A program made the position numbers and the translations under genes. A DNA stretch of 50,664 nucleotides from assembly GCA_019747095.1 (NCBI GenBank), contig JAIERG010000033.1:1-50664 (forward strand), given 5' to 3'. Under the pieces are notes generated by a model, which saw only the letters and a program-made list of their open reading frames with translations, had not been told where the DNA came from and ran no database searches. How positions within the stretch are numbered: the stretch's first letter is position 1; each line of letters starts with the position of its first letter. Positions 1 to 9,786 of this stretch are shown piece by piece. Source of the stretch: Caulobacteraceae bacterium (lineage in GTDB: Bacteria; Pseudomonadota; Alphaproteobacteria; Caulobacterales; Caulobacteraceae).

Positions 1-86
1 ATCTGGTGCCAGGCGAGACGGTGTCGGTGCGCTTCGCCAGCGGGCCCAAGGGTCTGGTGGTCGCGGAGATCAGGCCGGGCGGCTGA
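1..86 (+). CDS. Cold-shock domain protein, C-terminal fragment
   Basis: Only the last 27 codons are inside the window, read from base 3 to the TGA at 84-86. The tail (GETVSVRFASGPKG, then LVVAEI) has the shape of the final strands of a cold-shock (OB-fold) domain, as in the CspD-type proteins of Caulobacterales that carry two such domains. These proteins bind single-stranded RNA or DNA in the cytoplasm. A DUF192 lipoprotein follows 23 bases later, an order I associate with this bacterial group. The family call rests on a short tail, so it is moderate. Confidence 0.6.
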   Translation, partial: LVPGETVSVRFASGPKGLVVAEIRPGG

Positions 87-109
87 GATGTCGCCCCGAA
101 AGGGTGACG

Positions 110-580
110 ATGATTGCCAAACGGAATTTCCTCATTGCCGCGCTCGCCCTCATGCTGGCCGGCTGCGCCAACAGCAGCGGACCGGTCGATGAAGCCGGCA
201 ATCCACTTGAACCGCTGACCATTGTCACGGCCTCGGGTGAGCACGCCTTCATGGTCGAGATCGCCGATGACGATGCTGAACGTGAGCGAGGGCTCATGTT
301 CCGGCCGCCTCTGGCCGACGACCGGGGCATGCTGTTCCAGTTTCCGGACGTGGCGGAACGGGGGTTCTGGATGAAGGACACCCCGAGCTCGCTCGACATT
401 CTCTATATCGACGCCGCAGGGCGGATCGTCTCCATCGCCCGTCATACGACGCCGTATTCCCAGGCGATCATCCCCTCCAACGGGGGTGCCAAGGGGGTGC
501 TCGAGCTTCGTGCCGGCAGGTCCGAGGAGATCGGGGCCCAGCCGGGAGATAGCGTCCGCCACCCATTCTTCGGCGGCTAG
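110..580 (+). CDS. DUF192 family lipoprotein
   Basis: A 156-residue protein with a lipoprotein signal: basic start, hydrophobic stretch, then lipobox LAGC near residue 20, so it is probably anchored in an envelope membrane. The rest, from about residue 40, fits the DUF192 family: a compact beta domain with the typical ERERGLMFR, GMLF and GFWMKDT motifs and a late ILYIDAAGRIV. The biochemical role of DUF192 is not established. A GTG six bases upstream (104) is in frame, but the GAAAGGG ribosome site is better spaced for ATG 110. It may be co-transcribed with the cold-shock gene before it. Confidence 0.85.
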   Translation: MIAKRNFLIAALALMLAGCANSSGPVDEAGNPLEPLTIVTASGEHAFMVEIADDDAERERGLMFRPPLADDRGMLFQFPDVAERGFWMKDTPSSLDILYIDAAGRIVSIARHTTPYSQAIIPSNGGAKGVLELRAGRSEEIGAQPGDSVRHPFFGG

Positions 581-671
581 ACCCGCGACCTTCTGTCCAT
601 AGGTTCGGTCGGACGCTTGATCAGCGATCAACGGTCGACTACCGGAGATGTCAGCGGACCGGGCCCCTCTG

Positions 672-689
672 ACGTCTGATGGCAGACGT
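672..689. other. Perfect short hairpin upstream of terC
   Basis: ACGTCTG, loop ATGG, CAGACGT: a perfect 7-bp stem about 100 bases before the TerC start. A second small dyad, TGATC-AGC-GATCA, lies at 618-630. There is no T-run after either, so they are not intrinsic terminators. They could be a protein-binding site or leader structure. I do not see the conserved core of the yybP-ykoY manganese riboswitch that precedes some terC/alx genes. Confidence 0.35.
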
Positions 690-787
690 GATGTCGGACC
701 GCATCGAGTGACCTCGGTGCGCCACGACCCCTTCGGTCGATCCCTTGCCAAGCGCGCCATGTTCGCTCCTGAAACAAGGGGTGTCCT

Positions 788-1783
788 ATGGACCTGATGA
801 GTTTTTTCCTCGCCGACTGGCTCGGCAAGCCCGCCTGGATGTGGCTGGTCTTCATGGGCATCGTGCTCGCGCTGCTGGTGCTGGATCTCGGCGTGCTCCA
901 CAAGGATCAGCATGAGATTGGGGTTCGCGAGAGCCTTCTGCTGTCGGCCATGTACATCGCCATCGCCTTGATCTTCGGCGGTTGGGTCTGGTGGGAGCTG
1001 GGCAGCCAGTCGGGCCTTGAGTACCTGACCGGCTTCGCGATCGAAAAGTCGCTGGCGATGGACAACGTCTTCGTCATCGCAATGATCTTCGGCTATTTCG
1101 CCATCCCGCGCGCGCTTCAGCACAGGGTGCTGTTCTGGGGCATCATCGGCGTCATCGTGCTTCGGGCGATCATGATCGCGGCGGGCGCGACACTGGTCAG
1201 CCAGTACGGCTGGGTGCTCTACATCTTCGCGGCCTTCCTGATCTTCACTGGCATCAAGATGTTCTTCGCCGGCCATGGTCACTCGGACGTGGGCGAGAAT
1301 CCCCTGGTGAAGTGGATGCGGGGTCACATGCGCATCACCGACCAGTTGCATGGCCAGAAGTTCTTCGTGCGTCAGCCGGATCCGAAGTCGGGCCGGATGG
1401 CGCTGTGGGCCACGCCGATGTTCCTGGCCCTGGTCATGATCGAGATCGCCGACGTGATCTTCGCGGTCGATTCCGTTCCGGCGATCTTCGCCATCACGAC
1501 CGATCCGTTCATCGTCTACACTTCGAACATCTTCGCCATCCTGGGCCTGCGGGCGCTGTATTTTGCCCTGGCCGCCATCATCCACCGCTTCGCCTATCTG
1601 AAGCAGGCGCTGGCGGTTCTGCTGGTCTTCATCGGCGGCAAGATCTTCGTGGCCGATCTGTTGGGTTGGGAGAAGTTCCCGGCCGAGTGGTCGCTGGCCA
1701 TCACGGGCCTGATCCTGACGGCCGGCGTGGTGTGGTCGCTCTGGAAGACCAAGGGGCCGCCGCCTCAGGGCTCTGCCCGCTGA
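788..1783 (+). CDS. TerC/Alx family integral membrane protein
   Basis: A 331-residue protein with about nine hydrophobic segments, matching the TerC family in length. The family's acidic intramembrane signatures are present: LDLGVLH near residue 35, EKSLAMDNVFV near 92 and EIADVIFAVDSVPAIFAI near 220. TerC/Alx/MeeF proteins sit in the inner membrane; several members export manganese or support metal loading of secreted enzymes. The 200-base leader is long enough for regulation, but I see no known riboswitch. It stands alone on its strand, convergent with the broken gene at 1802-2591. The family is certain; the substrate is inferred. Confidence 0.9.
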   Translation: MDLMSFFLADWLGKPAWMWLVFMGIVLALLVLDLGVLHKDQHEIGVRESLLLSAMYIAIALIFGGWVWWELGSQSGLEYLTGFAIEKSLAMDNVFVIAMIFGYFAIPRALQHRVLFWGIIGVIVLRAIMIAAGATLVSQYGWVLYIFAAFLIFTGIKMFFAGHGHSDVGENPLVKWMRGHMRITDQLHGQKFFVRQPDPKSGRMALWATPMFLALVMIEIADVIFAVDSVPAIFAITTDPFIVYTSNIFAILGLRALYFALAAIIHRFAYLKQALAVLLVFIGGKIFVADLLGWEKFPAEWSLAITGLILTAGVVWSLWKTKGPPPQGSAR

Positions 1784-1801
1784 CGACGGTTGGCCTGGCC
1801 G

Positions 1802-2591
1802 TCAGAAACGGCGCGCCAGGCCCACGCCGAACTCGACATCGGGGCTGTCGTCGTTCAGCCCGAAGTTCAGCCCGAAATCGAGCTGGGCGTCGGGCATGGA
1901 CGGGGGGCTCCAGACCGCGATGAGATCGAAGGTGGACTGCGTCGTGGCTGACCCAGACCTCGGCGCCGAGGGTCCAGTCGCCGAAACCCCGGTCGGTACC
2001 GACCACCAGGCTGTAGGCGGCGTGCGAGCCTTCGCCGTCTGCGTCGCGAATGGCTTCGATGAAGGGCGAGACCCCCAGGCTCCATTCCGTGCCGGTATCG
2101 AACGCCATCGGCAGGGCGATGCCGCCTTCGATACCGCTCGCCCGCACCTCGTCGCCACCGGTCGGGACCGTACCGAAGACGGTCAGGGCCAGGCCGAAAG
2201 GCTGCCCATCCGGATTGATCAGACCATGACGAATGGCGAGGTACAGATCGCTCATCCCCTCGGCCGTATCGGTCACACCGGTCGCCCGATCGGTCGATTC
2301 CTCGCGAGTCCCGATAGAAACGCCAGCCTGCACCTCGGTTCGCGGACCGACCCCGTAGCGGACGACAACGGAACCGGCGGACCAGCCTTCGATCCGGGTC
2401 GTGTCATCCTCCTGCTCGAAGACGTCGAACAGGCCGACCTCGATCTGCACCACACCCTGGTCGACGACGCAGGTCGAATCGCCCTTGCCGGGTCGATCCG
2501 GACAGAAGGGCCGCAGGTCGGTGTCCTGTGCGACGGCGACGCCACCCGTGGACGTCGCGAGCAGGCTGAGCATTCCGACGATAAACCGCAT
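1802..2591 (-). pseudogene. Outer-membrane/transporter-like protein with a frameshift
   Basis: The gene starts at ATG 2591, with GGGGGA seven bases upstream and a signal peptide ending near VAVAQDTD. It reads as a beta-strand-rich protein resembling the phenol-degradation-associated putative outer-membrane family (PF13557). Good coding sequence runs to GAEVWVSH near 1944. From there the original frame becomes arginine-rich nonsense that runs on into terC. The +1 frame instead continues sensibly as STFDLIAVWSPP to a terminal phenylalanine and a stop at 1802-1804, as expected for a beta-barrel end. Joining the frames gives about 262 residues. One extra base (or two missing) lies within 1938-1946. 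It is either a real mutation or a sequencing error. Confidence 0.7.
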
Positions 2592-2662
2592 TGAAACGTC
2601 CCCCAAGGTCCTCCGGTAGGTCTACGCTGGCTGGCTTCGTCAGGATACGCCCAGCTGCGACC

Positions 2663-3313
2663 TCAGGCGGGCTCGGCCTCGAGGCGCTTGTCCAGATAGG
2701 CCCCGACCCGGGTGTCCACAGCCGGCAGGTGGTCCTGCCAGAAGTGGCTGGCGCCGTCTTCCAGCTCATAGTCGATGACGATGCCCTTTTGGGTGCGCAG
2801 CTTGTTGACCACGCGCTCGACCTCGATGGGAGGAACGATGGTGTCGGCCGTGCCGTGCAGGAACAGGCCCGACGCCGGGCAGGGAGCCAGGAAGCTGAAG
2901 TCGTACATGTTCGACGGCGGCGAGACCGAGATGAAGCCGTCCGTCTCGGGCCGGCGCATCAACAGCTGCATGCCGATGTAGGCCCCGAACTGATAGCCCG
3001 CGACCCAGGTCTGGGTGGCGGCGGGGTTATTGGCCTGGAGCCAGTCCAGCGCTGTAGCCGCGTCCGCCAGCTCGCCGATGCCGCTATCAAATTCGCCCTG
3101 GGACTTGCCGACGCCGCGGGAGTTGTAGCGCAGGGTCGCAAAGCCGCGCTTGACGAAGAGCTGGTACAGGGTGACCGCGACCGGGTTGTTCATGTGCCCG
3201 CCCGCCTTGGGGTGGGGGTGCAGGATCAGGGCGATCGGCGCATTCGGGCGCTTTCCGGGAGAGTAGCGGCCTTCGATACGGCCAGAGGCCCCGGGCAGGA
3301 TGACTTCAGGCAT
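2663..3313 (-). CDS. Alpha/beta hydrolase, small-dienelactone-hydrolase-like (COG2945 type)
   Basis: A 216-residue cytoplasmic protein with the alpha/beta-hydrolase plan: strand LILHPHPKAGG, then LRYNSRGVGKSQG, the nucleophile-elbow region VAGYQFGAYIG, an acid region GTADTIVPP and a late histidine in GASHFWQ. At the elbow the expected GxSxG serine is glutamine (Gln108 in GYQFG, codon 2990-2992). The usual catalytic triad is therefore incomplete and it may be non-hydrolytic or binding-only. It is divergent from iscR, sharing the 160-base region that holds the IscR site. The fold is confident, the activity is not. Confidence 0.8.
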   Translation of the reverse strand: MPEVILPGASGRIEGRYSPGKRPNAPIALILHPHPKAGGHMNNPVAVTLYQLFVKRGFATLRYNSRGVGKSQGEFDSGIGELADAATALDWLQANNPAATQTWVAGYQFGAYIGMQLLMRRPETDGFISVSPPSNMYDFSFLAPCPASGLFLHGTADTIVPPIEVERVVNKLRTQKGIVIDYELEDGASHFWQDHLPAVDTRVGAYLDKRLEAEPA

Positions 3314-3356
3314 GTGGGCTCTGGAATCCGTTCAACTGTCGTTTCGCGGCCGCGAA

Positions 3357-3381
3357 ATACTTGACCACCACAGTCGGACTT
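3357..3381 (+). promoter_or_regulatory. IscR type 1 binding site at the suf operon promoter
   Basis: The 25 bases from 3357 (ATACTTGACC, then ACCACAGTCGGACTT) follow the E. coli type 1 IscR consensus ATASYYGACTRWWWYAGTCRRSTAT closely, including both GAC/GTC half-sites. The embedded TTGACC (3361-3366) can serve as a -35 element, with a weak TCTAAG-like -10 about 15-16 bases on. Bound holo-IscR would therefore block the promoter. It lies 93 bases before iscR, suggesting autoregulation of the whole operon. It could also affect the divergent hydrolase. Confidence 0.7.
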
Positions 3382-3473
3382 TCTAAGTCCAACGCAGTGT
3401 GCATGCCGCTTCTTGAAGCGGGGGGTCATAGCACAGGACCCCGAAAAGGCGCGCGATTTTTGCGAGGGCGACG

Positions 3474-3950
3474 ATGCGACTGTCGACCAAGGGACGATAT
3501 GCCGTGATGGCAATGGCCGACCTCGCCCGGCATGGGCGTGCTGATGGCGGAAAGGCGCGTGCCGTGTCGCTCGCCGAAATCGCCGCGCGCCAAGAAATTT
3601 CATTGAGTTATCTGGAACAGCTGTTTGCCAGACTAAGGAAGAGTGGCCTGGTGCAGAGCGTTCGTGGGCCCGGCGGTGGCTATCGGCTCGCCAAGGGGGC
3701 GGACCAGACGGCCGTGGCCGAAATCGTGCTGGCCGTCGATGAGCCAATCCGGGCGACCCGCTGCACGGCTCACGCCTCGCCGCGCGGCTGCATGATGGGC
3801 GGAGAGCGCTGCATCACCCACAATCTGTGGGAAGACCTGGGCGACGAAATCCATCGCTATCTGTCCAGCGTGTCCCTGGAGGACGTGATCCTCAATCGGA
3901 CCGCGCAGCGGCGCGCGCCGGTCGGCGCCCGTGTCGAGGCCGTCGCATGA
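3474..3950 (+). CDS. iscR: Rrf2-family Fe-S cluster regulator IscR
   Basis: A 158-residue winged-helix regulator. The N-terminal MRLSTKGRYAVMAM and the recognition helix region ISLSYLEQLFARLRKSGLV are typical of Rrf2 proteins. The cluster ligands are visible as Cys97, Cys106 and Cys113, with His116 following, as in IscR, which binds a [2Fe-2S] cluster and represses its operon when cluster supply is adequate. It is the first gene of the suf unit, and its stop overlaps the next start by four bases (ATGA at 3947-3950). The site at 3357-3381 is its likely operator. Confidence 0.93.
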   Translation: MRLSTKGRYAVMAMADLARHGRADGGKARAVSLAEIAARQEISLSYLEQLFARLRKSGLVQSVRGPGGGYRLAKGADQTAVAEIVLAVDEPIRATRCTAHASPRGCMMGGERCITHNLWEDLGDEIHRYLSSVSLEDVILNRTAQRRAPVGARVEAVA

Positions 3951-5086
3951 GCCCGGTCTATCTGGACTACAACGCTTCAGCCCTGGTTCGGCCCGAGGTG
4001 CAGGCGGCGATGACCGAGGCCCTGGCTGACAACGGCAACCCGTCAGCGGTTCATGCGGCCGGGCGGCGCGCCCGAGCGCGGGTCGAAACGGCGCGGGCGC
4101 GCGTGGCCGATATGGTCGGCGCCGACGCCCAGTCGGTGATCTTCTCATCCGGGGGAACCGAGTCGAATGCCCAGGCCATCGCCAGCGCGCTGGCAGCCGG
4201 GTGTGAGCGGCTGATTGTCTGCGCATCGGAGCATCCCTGCGTGGCCGAGGCCGCCATCGCCTCAGGCAAGCCGGTGAAGGTGCTGCCAGTCGACGGGCGT
4301 GGCGTGATCGATCTGGGCAAGTTGTCGGAACTGTTGCGCCTGCCCGGCAAGGCCGTCGTGGCGATCCACCATGCGAACAACGAGAGCGGCGTGATCCAGC
4401 CGATCCGCGAGGCGGCGAGTCTGGTGCGCGAGTACCGAGGCTGGCTGCACGTCGACGCAATCCAGTCGGCCGGCAAGATCCCCGTGTCGATGGCGGCGCT
4501 GAAGGCCGACACCCTGACGCTGTCGGCCCATAAGCTGGGCGGCCCCCAAGGCGTCGGCGCCCTTGTGCTGGGCGAAGGCCGGTCGGCGGTTCAGATCGTG
4601 CGGGGTGCGGGTCAGGAGCGGGGACTGAGAGCCGGCACCGAAAACGTGCCGGGCATCCATGGTTTTGGCGTCGCGGCCGACTGCGCGGTGCGGGATCTGC
4701 CGACAGCGCAGGCTCATGGCGTCTGGCGCGATGAAGCCGAGGCGGCGGTCGAGGCGGCCGGTGCGACCATCATGGGCAAGGGCGCGCCGCGGCTGCCCAA
4801 CACACTGTTCCTTTCCGTGCCGGACTGGGAAAGCCCACAGGCCCTGATCATGCTGGATCTGGAAGGCGTTATGGTTTCGGCTGGCAGCGCCTGTTCCTCA
4901 GGCAAGACCAAGCCGAGCCGGGCGATCGTGGCCATGGGGCGCCTGGATCTGGCGACCGGCGGCGTTCGTGTATCCGGCGGCTGGGGCACCACGAAAGACG
5001 ATTGGTCGCGGTTCGCCGACGCCTGGACGCGCGCATATGCGAGGCAACGCGCCCGCAACACCGAGCGCGCGAAGGAAAACGCCTAA
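3947..5086 (+). CDS. Class I (NifS/IscS-like) cysteine desulfurase
   Basis: A 379-residue PLP enzyme that takes sulfur from cysteine, giving alanine and an enzyme persulfide for Fe-S assembly. The PLP lysine is Lys196 in SAHKLGGP and the catalytic cysteine is Cys316 in SAGSACSSG, the flexible-loop arrangement of class I enzymes. Substrate-site motifs GGTESN and HHANNESG are present. ATG 3947 overlaps the iscR stop, so the two are translationally coupled. A longer frame opens upstream inside iscR but has no support. A second desulfurase (sufS) lies in the same operon. Confidence 0.93.
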   Translation: MSPVYLDYNASALVRPEVQAAMTEALADNGNPSAVHAAGRRARARVETARARVADMVGADAQSVIFSSGGTESNAQAIASALAAGCERLIVCASEHPCVAEAAIASGKPVKVLPVDGRGVIDLGKLSELLRLPGKAVVAIHHANNESGVIQPIREAASLVREYRGWLHVDAIQSAGKIPVSMAALKADTLTLSAHKLGGPQGVGALVLGEGRSAVQIVRGAGQERGLRAGTENVPGIHGFGVAADCAVRDLPTAQAHGVWRDEAEAAVEAAGATIMGKGAPRLPNTLFLSVPDWESPQALIMLDLEGVMVSAGSACSSGKTKPSRAIVAMGRLDLATGGVRVSGGWGTTKDDWSRFADAWTRAYARQRARNTERAKENA

Positions 5087-5089
5087 GCC

Positions 5090-6552
<1,463 letters not shown>

Positions 6553-6556
<4 letters not shown>

Positions 6557-6807
6557 GTTCGAGCGAAACTCGTCCCTGGTTCCGGTCGAAGGACGGCCTG
6601 CGCTGGCTGCCTGTGACCGTCCAGGGATGGGGCGCTATTCTGGCTGTGGTCGGCATTGAGCTGCTGGTGGTCCTTTTGGCTTTGCAGCAGGTCCAGCAGG
6701 GTCGGCCCTTGTTCATGATCGCTGTCGTGCTGGCGACCCCTATCGCCCTCGCTGTCCTGTTCTGGTTGCTGTCCCGCAAGGGAAAGATTGTTTCGGGTCC
6801 TGACTGA
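6553..6807 (+). CDS. Small two-helix membrane protein embedded between sufB and sufC
   Basis: An 84-residue protein starting at GTG 6553, overlapping the sufB stop by four bases and touching sufC (TGATG at 6805-6809). It has a soluble N-terminal stretch rich in Trp and Arg ([20 protein letters not shown]). Two predicted membrane helices follow (about residues 26-45 and 52-72), then a basic C-terminal tail. I recognise no family. Its tight coupling on both sides shows it is a real, co-translated member of the suf operon. It could tie the assembly machinery to the membrane, but no function can be read from the sequence. Confidence 0.8.
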
Positions 6808-7556
6808 TGCTCTCCATCTCCAACCTCCATGTCTCCGTCGGCGACAAGCCGATCCTCAAGGGGCTGACGCTCGACGTTCCGGCGGGCGAGGTGCACGCCA
6901 TCATGGGGCCGAACGGGGCGGGCAAATCGACGCTCGGCTATGCCCTGTCGGGACGGCCAGGCTATGAGGCCTCCGAAGGCACCGTTGACTGGCGCGGCGA
7001 GAGCCTGCTCGAGCTCGACCCCGCCGCGCGGGCGGCCAAGGGCGTATTCCTGTCGTTCCAGTATCCGATCGAAATCCCAGGCGTTCCGGCCCTGACGTTC
7101 GTGCGCACGGCGCTGAATGCGCAGAAGCGAGCGCGCGGCGAAGCGGAGGTGTCGGCGCCGGACTTCCTGAAGCAGGTCAAGGCGGCGTCCAAGGCGCTGA
7201 AGATGGACTTCGACATGCTGAAGCGGCCGCTGAACGTCGGCTTCTCCGGTGGCGAGAAGAAGCGGATGGAAATCCTGCAGATGGCGCTGCTGGAGCCGTC
7301 GCTGCTGATCCTGGACGAGACGGATTCCGGCCTCGACATCGACGCCCTGCGGATCGTCTCGGAAGGCGTGAATGCGCTACGGTCGCCTGATCGGGCCATG
7401 CTGGTGATCACCCACTATCAGCGGCTTCTGGACTACATCAGACCCGATCGAGTGCATGTGCTGGCGGGCGGGCGGATCGTGGCCTCCGGCGGACCCGAGC
7501 TGGCGCTGCAGTTGGAGGCGGAAGGGTACGACAAGTATCTGCCGCAGGCGGCGTGA
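6807..7556 (+). CDS. sufC: SUF system ATPase SufC
   Basis: A 249-residue ABC-type ATPase of the SufBC2D complex. Walker A is GPNGAGKST near residue 36, the signature is GFSGGEKKRME near 147 and Walker B is LLILDETDSGLDID near 169. The extra SufC-type features (ILDETDSGLD and the late VHVLAGGRIVASG) separate it from transport ATPases. Its start shares one base with the previous stop. The sufD GTG overlaps its stop by four bases. Confidence 0.96.
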   Translation: MLSISNLHVSVGDKPILKGLTLDVPAGEVHAIMGPNGAGKSTLGYALSGRPGYEASEGTVDWRGESLLELDPAARAAKGVFLSFQYPIEIPGVPALTFVRTALNAQKRARGEAEVSAPDFLKQVKAASKALKMDFDMLKRPLNVGFSGGEKKRMEILQMALLEPSLLILDETDSGLDIDALRIVSEGVNALRSPDRAMLVITHYQRLLDYIRPDRVHVLAGGRIVASGGPELALQLEAEGYDKYLPQAA

Positions 7557-8569
7557 GCACGGCCGTCGACCTGCGCGATCCCTCGACCTTCCCGTCGCGC
7601 CGGGTCGAGGCATGGAAATATACCGACCTGGCCCGCGTGCTGCGCGAGACACCACCGCCGTCGCCGGCCGTGGAGATCGCGCCGGGCGGACCGTTCGCGG
7701 TTTTGGGGGGCGAGGAGATCGCCTTCGCCAACGGCCGGGCGGTGGGGGCTGACGCCTTCGTCGCCTCGGGCGAGCAGACGGTGCGGCTCAGGTTCGTGTC
7801 GGACGCGACGGGCACGGGGCACAGCGCCTCGGTGAGGATCGCGGTCAAGCCGGGCGCGCGGCTGATCCTGCTGGAAAGCCATGAAGGGGCGGGCTCAGGA
7901 TATGTCGCCAACTATCGGATCGATCTGGATGTTCCGGCTGGAGCCGAGGTCACGCGGGTCGTGCTGATCGACGAGCCGGCGGATGCGATCTCGGTTTCGG
8001 TGGCGCATGTGAAGACGGCGCCGGGCGCGGTCTATCGCCAGACGACGGTCACCGGCGGCGCGAAACTGCAGCGGCAGGAAACCAACCTGGCTCACGGCGC
8101 GGAGGGCACCGAGGTCACGCTGGATGGCCTGTATGCCCTGGCCGGCGAGCGGCATGCCGACCTGACCAGCGTGGTGCGCCACGGCGGGCTGAATGGCGTC
8201 ACCTCCCAGCTGACCAAGGGCGTGGTTCGCGACATCGCGCGCGGCGTGTTCCAGGGCAAGATTGTGGTCGAGCGCGGGGCGGATGGCACCGATGCGCGGA
8301 TGGGCCACCATGCGCTAATCCTGGGCGAGCGGGCCGAGGTCAACGCCAAGCCAGAACTCGAAATCTATGCCGACGACGTGCAGTGCGCGCACGGCAACAC
8401 CGTCGGCAATCTGGACGAGAGCGCCCTGTTCTACATGCAGCAGCGCGGTATCCCGGCGGACGAAGCGCGGGCCCTGCTTACCCAGGCCTTCCTGATCGAG
8501 GTTGTCGACCGCATCACGCATGAGCGCGCGAGAGAGGTGGTGAGGGAATGGCTGACGGCGCGCCTGTAA
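7553..8569 (+). CDS. sufD: SUF scaffold subunit SufD
   Basis: A 338-residue partner of SufB and SufC. The N-terminal RRVEAWKYTDL is the family's signature, followed by a beta-helix core. The C-terminal block QCAHGNTVGNLDESALFYMQQRGI carries the histidine equivalent to E. coli His360, implicated in cluster binding at the SufB-SufD interface. It starts at GTG 7553, overlapping sufC by four bases, and its end overlaps the sufS start by 22 bases. It is somewhat shorter than E. coli SufD. Confidence 0.93.
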   Translation: MSTAVDLRDPSTFPSRRVEAWKYTDLARVLRETPPPSPAVEIAPGGPFAVLGGEEIAFANGRAVGADAFVASGEQTVRLRFVSDATGTGHSASVRIAVKPGARLILLESHEGAGSGYVANYRIDLDVPAGAEVTRVVLIDEPADAISVSVAHVKTAPGAVYRQTTVTGGAKLQRQETNLAHGAEGTEVTLDGLYALAGERHADLTSVVRHGGLNGVTSQLTKGVVRDIARGVFQGKIVVERGADGTDARMGHHALILGERAEVNAKPELEIYADDVQCAHGNTVGNLDESALFYMQQRGIPADEARALLTQAFLIEVVDRITHERAREVVREWLTARL

Positions 8570-9786
8570 CCCGCTTCGACCCCTATGCCGTCCGTGCGCA
8601 GTTTCCGATCCTGTCGCGCGCGGTGAACGGCAAGCCTCTGGTCTATCTGGACTCCGCTGCTTCGGCGCAGAAGCCGCAGGCGGTGATCGACGCCCTTACC
8701 GGTGCGATGACGAGCAGCTACGCCAACGTCCATCGGGGGCTGCATACGCTCGCTAATGAGACGACCGAGGCCTTCGAGCAGGCGCGTGAAACCGTCGCGC
8801 GGTTCCTGAACGCCGAGAGCCCGGACCAGATCGTCTGGACCAAGGGTGGGACCGAGGCCTTCAACCTGGTCGCGGCCGGGCTGAGCCAGAGCCTGACACC
8901 CGGCGACGAGATCGTCACCACCCAGATGGAGCACCACGCCAACATCGTCCCCTGGGCGATGCTGAGGGACCGTTTCGGCATCGTGCTGAAGTGGGCCCCA
9001 GTGCGAGACGACGGCTCGCTGGATCTGGCGGCGCTGGCCGCGCTGATTGGGCCGAGGACCAAGCTGGTCGCGTTGACCCATATGTCGAACGTGCTGGGTA
9101 CGGTGAACGACGTCCGCGCGGTCGCCGACCTGGCTCATGCGGCGGGGGCGCTGGTGCTGGTCGACGGGTGTCAGGGAGCGGTGCATTGCAGTCCGGACGT
9201 CCAGGCGCTGGACTGCGACTTCTACGTCTTCACCGGCCACAAGCTGTATGGCCCGACCGGCATTGGCGGGATGTATGGCAAGCGCGCCGCGCTGGAGGCC
9301 CTGCCGCCGTATCAGGGCGGCGGCGAGATGATCGCCACGGTGACCGAGGACGCCGTGACCTATGCCGGCATTCCCCACCGGTTCGAGGCCGGCACGCCAC
9401 CGATCCTGGAAGCCATCGGTCTGGGCGCGGCGCTGGAATGGTTCATGGGCTTCGATCGTCAGGCCATCGCGGCGCATGAGATGGCCGTCTATGACCACGC
9501 CGTGGCGCGACTGTCGGGCCTCAACTGGCTGAAGATCATCGGCGAGGCGCCCGGCAAGGGAGCCATCCTGACCTTTACCGTTGAAGGCGCGCACGCTCAT
9601 GATGTGGCCCAGGTGATGGACCGGTACGGGATCGCCGTGAGGGCCGGCTTGCATTGCGCCGAGCCCCTGTCGCGTCGATTTGGTCTGACGTCGAGCGCGC
9701 GGGCAAGCTTCGCCCTATATAACACAGTGGAAGAGGCGGACGCGTTCGCGGACGCGCTCATCAAGGCCCGGGAATTCTTCGTGTGA
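8548..9786 (+). CDS. sufS: Class II cysteine desulfurase SufS
   Basis: A 412-residue PLP enzyme supplying sulfur to SufBCD. The PLP lysine is Lys232 in TGHKLYGPTG and the active cysteine is Cys370 in RAGLHCAEPL, the short-loop class II pattern. MEHHANIVPW and THMSNVLGT are further family motifs. Class II enzymes normally need an activator, SufE or SufU; neither is encoded in this operon. The chosen ATG lies 22 bases inside sufD and keeps the expected N-terminal FPILSRAVNGKPLVYLD. Confidence 0.95.
   Translation: MADGAPVTRFDPYAVRAQFPILSRAVNGKPLVYLDSAASAQKPQAVIDALTGAMTSSYANVHRGLHTLANETTEAFEQARETVARFLNAESPDQIVWTKGGTEAFNLVAAGLSQSLTPGDEIVTTQMEHHANIVPWAMLRDRFGIVLKWAPVRDDGSLDLAALAALIGPRTKLVALTHMSNVLGTVNDVRAVADLAHAAGALVLVDGCQGAVHCSPDVQALDCDFYVFTGHKLYGPTGIGGMYGKRAALEALPPYQGGGEMIATVTEDAVTYAGIPHRFEAGTPPILEAIGLGAALEWFMGFDRQAIAAHEMAVYDHAVARLSGLNWLKIIGEAPGKGAILTFTVEGAHAHDVAQVMDRYGIAVRAGLHCAEPLSRRFGLTSSARASFALYNTVEEADAFADALIKAREFFV

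Noticed and set aside
581..787. yybP-ykoY manganese riboswitch before terC
   Set aside because: The leader has hairpins but I cannot find the conserved riboswitch core.
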